A stretch of DNA of 64,000 nt, from positions 674,818 to 738,817 of the forward strand of contig JAVTVJ010000015.1 in the NCBI GenBank assembly GCA_034509425.1, read 5' to 3'. The notes under the pieces are model-generated. The model was not told the DNA's origin. It saw nothing but the letters and a program-made list of their open reading frames with translations, and did no database searches. Both the position numbers and the translations under genes were made by a program. The stretch comes from Eopsaltria australis. Its lineage: Eukaryota; Chordata; Aves; Passeriformes; Petroicidae. Positions 61,478 through 64,000 of this stretch are shown here, piece by piece; positions within the stretch are counted from its first letter, which is position 1, and each line of letters starts with the position of its first letter.

Positions 61478-64000
61478 CCCATGGCTCTGTCCCGCAACTC
61501 ACCTGGAAAACTGACAAGCCGGTGTGGGTGGAGCAGTGGCCCCTCACTAAAGATAAGTTGAGCGCCCTATGGTCCCTCGTGGAAGAGCAAATTTCCAAGG
61601 GTAATGTTGTCCCATCAGACAGCCCTTGGAACTCCCCTGTCTTTGTCATCCACAAGGCTGGCAAAGGCGGGTGGAGGCTTCTCCACGACCTACGTAAGAT
61701 TAACGAGGCCATTGTTGACATGGGTCCCTTTCAGCCGGGATTACCATCCCCGGCAATGCTCCCCCGAGCGTGGCCACTCGCAGTTATTGACATCAAGGAC
61801 TGCTTCTTCTCGATCCCGTTGCACCCAAATGATGCGCCGCGGTTTGCCTTTTCTGTGCCGTCTGTGAACAGGCAGGCACCCCAAGAGAGGTACCACTGGC
61901 GGGTGTTGCCCCAGGGAATGAAAAATTCCCCTGTAATCTGCCAGTGGTACGTAGCCCGAGTACTGTCGCCAGTGAGGAAAGCCTTCACGAAATCCATAAT
62001 TTTCCACTACATGGATGATGTTCTTGTCTGTGCTCCTTCCGAGCACCTACTAGAAGAGACTCTCAAAGCCGCCATCGATGCCATCCAGCGTGCCGGGATG
62101 ACCATCCATCCAGACAAAGTACAACGCACCCTACCGTGGAAGTACCTTGGCATCCGCATCGGAGAGCGGACCGTCGCACCCCAGCAGCTCGACATCGTGG
62201 ACGAGCCCAGGACCCTGCGGGAGTTACATCAGCTATGCGGGAGTATCAACTGGGTTCGTCCACTGCTGGGGCTGACGACAGCAGACCTCGCCCCCTTGTT
62301 CGATCTCCTGAAGGGCGGTGAGGGACTCGACTCTCCAAAGCAGCTTACCACCGATGCCAGAGCTTCCATAGGTAAGGTGCGCAAAGCCTTAGTCTCCAGG
62401 CACGCCCACAGAGTGGCCCCAGACCTGCCTTTTCAACTTATCATCTTAGGGCAGGTCCCCCAATTACACGGACTGGTCTTTCAATGGGACGAGAGGTTGG
62501 AGGACCCCCTCTTAATCATAGAGTGTGTGTTCCTCCCTCACACACCGTCCAAAACTATTACCACGCCACAAGAGCTGGTGGCCTCGCTTATCGCCAGAGC
62601 AAGGGCGAGGCTCCGCACCCTTGCGGGGTGCGATTTCTCATGCATTCGTGTTCCCTGGAAAGATGAGGACTTGGAAAAATTAGTCCAGTCCAATGAGAGC
62701 CTCCAGTTCTCTCTTGACAGTTTCCCAGGCAAAATCACGGGAAAGAAATTGAAACATCACCTGTTTAACACAAATTTTAATTTGGTTCCAAAGTTTATGC
62801 AGTCAAAAAAGCCTGTAAAAGGAGCTCTGACGGTTTTCACTGACGGCTCGGGATCCTCTCACAAGTCAGTCATGACTTGGAAGGACCCTCGGACCCAGAA
62901 GTGGGAATCTGAGGTCCATGTGGTGGAGGGATCCCCACAAATTGCAGAACTAGCAGCCATCGTCAGAGTCTTTGAGAGGTTCCAGGAGCCTCTCAATTTG
63001 GTTACAGATTCAGCCTACGTTGCTGGGATAACTGTCAGAGCAGAACACAGTTTACTTAAGGAGGTCTCTAACAAAAATTTATTCGGGCTGCTCTCACGGC
63101 TAGTGTCCCTGTTGTCCCACCGAGAGCACCCATTTCACGTGATGCATGTGAGATCGCATCAAGACCTTCCTGGGTACATCAGTGAGGGGAACTGCAGAGC
63201 AGACGCCTTGGCAATGGCTGCGCAGGTGCAGTCAGCTAGCATCCCTGACACCTTCGCACAAGCCAAGATGTCCCACCAGTTCTACCATCAGAACGCCCCA
63301 GCCCTCCGGAGGATGTTCCACCTACCTCTAGAACAGGCTCGGGCAATCGTGGCGACATGTCCCAATTGCCAGACCTATCAGCTGCCCTCGCTCCATCCAA
63401 GGGTAAACCCCCGAGGGCTAGCTGCAAATGAAGTTTGGCAGACCGACGTTACCCATATCCAAGAGTTTGGCAGACTCAAATATGTACATGTCTCTGTAGA
63501 CACGTTTAGCCATACTGTGTTCGCCTCGGCCCACATGGGCGAAAAGGCGAAAGACGTTCGCAAACATCTTCTAATGGCGTTCTCTGTCCTAGGTACCCCC
63601 AAAAAGATAAAGACGGACAATGGCCCAGCGTACACCTCTGCCTATCTCCGTAGTTTCTTCCAGGAGTGGGGGATTGCCCACGTCACCGGCATCCCTCACT
63701 CCCCTACGGGGCAGGCCATCGTGGAGAGGACTCACAGTACACTTAAGAGAGTCCTCTACCAGCAGCAAGGAGGTGCAGAGAAAAAATCGCCCATTGAGCG
63801 ACTCTGCAAGGCGCTCTTCACGATTAACTTTTTAAATTGTACACCAGAAGAGCCCGTCCCCCCTGTATTCCGGCACTTTACTAATTCGACCAACTCCAAA
63901 TTAAAAGAACATCCGCCGGTGCTGGTAAGAGACCCTGAGACCCAGGAGGTTGAAGGGCCTCTCCCACTGATTGTCTGGGGCAGAGGGTACGCATGTGTGT
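61450..64000 (+). CDS. pol: Provirus I Pol (RT, RNase H, integrase), open to window end
   Basis: About 850 codons without a stop; the frame opens at 61393. Reverse transcriptase has LTWKTDKPVWVEQWPL, SPWNSPVFVI, VIDIKDCFFSIPLHP, LPQGMKNSPVICQ and catalytic YMDD (62008-62019). RNase H follows with FTDGSGSSHKS, IAELAAIV, VTDSAYVAG and HVRSHQDLPG, keeping all four acidic positions. Integrase has the zinc site (H-H-C-C, CPNCQTY) and catalytic D (WQTDVTHI), D (KTDNGPAY) and E (AIVERTHS). Betaretrovirus/ERVK-type. The C-terminal end lies outside. All catalytic residues visible are present. Confidence 0.92.

Larger units (their letters stand above)
57687..64000 (+). mobile_element. Provirus I (betaretrovirus-like), open gag-pro-pol, runs off window
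   Basis: LTR, lysine-type primer site, leader with splice-donor candidate, gag, pro and pol in three frames joined by two frameshift sites, with no premature stop in the visible 5.3 kb of coding sequence. Env and the 3' LTR are outside. GC-rich compared with its neighbours. It lies inside A2's 3' LTR, so it is younger than A2. Confidence 0.92.

Overview
The window is vertebrate, and almost certainly avian, nuclear DNA. It carries a CR1 LINE, LTR families and endogenous retroviruses (ERVs) of all three broad classes, and one broken host gene fragment resembling MTERF2 at the left edge. I found no bacterial-type genes, CRISPR array, rRNA or tRNA. The very high density of nested LTR elements recalls the repeat-rich chromosomes of songbirds, such as the W, but the chromosome cannot be assigned from sequence alone.

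Layout. 1-784 (-): MTERF2-like exon with two frame breaks. 2011-8009 (+): provirus A1, with matching LTRs, a TCATG target-site duplication (TSD), one long gag/pol-chimeric ORF and a decayed env. 8650-12892 (+): provirus B, ERVL-like, scrambled inside but with nearly identical LTRs and a CAAGT TSD. 14194-15923 (-) and 16013-16511 (+): solo LTRs. 17784-18793 (+): LTR and leader of a third A element (A3), cut off by provirus C. 18794-25980 (+): provirus C, ERVL-like, with intact gag and a stop-ridden pro-pol. 25981-31282 (+): provirus J, betaretrovirus-like, 5'-truncated and decayed, with an LTR inside env. 33466-36965: LTRs nested in one another. 37.26-43.57 kb (-): gammaretrovirus-like provirus N, interrupted by an ERVL solo LTR. 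43.84-51.4 kb (-): one CR1 LINE split by six separate LTR insertions, one of which holds a seventh. 51661-57686 (+): provirus A2, a second copy of A1's family. 57687-64000 (+): provirus I, betaretrovirus-like, inserted in A2's 3' LTR; gag, pro and the visible pol are all open, with textbook ribosomal frameshift sites. It runs off the window.

How it fits together. Most boundaries are fixed by 4- or 5-bp target-site duplications, so the order of insertion can be read: CR1, then the LTRs in CR1, then the C-type solo LTR inside one of those; and A2, then I. The most biologically interesting parts are three. First, the A family keeps a 703/759-codon chimeric ORF open in two separate insertions while env has decayed, and has a possible spliced accessory ORF before the 3' LTR. 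Second, provirus I looks young and translation-competent for Gag-Pro-Pol. Third, an inverted-LTR unit at 44811-46514 appears to have inserted as one piece through two U5-type ends.
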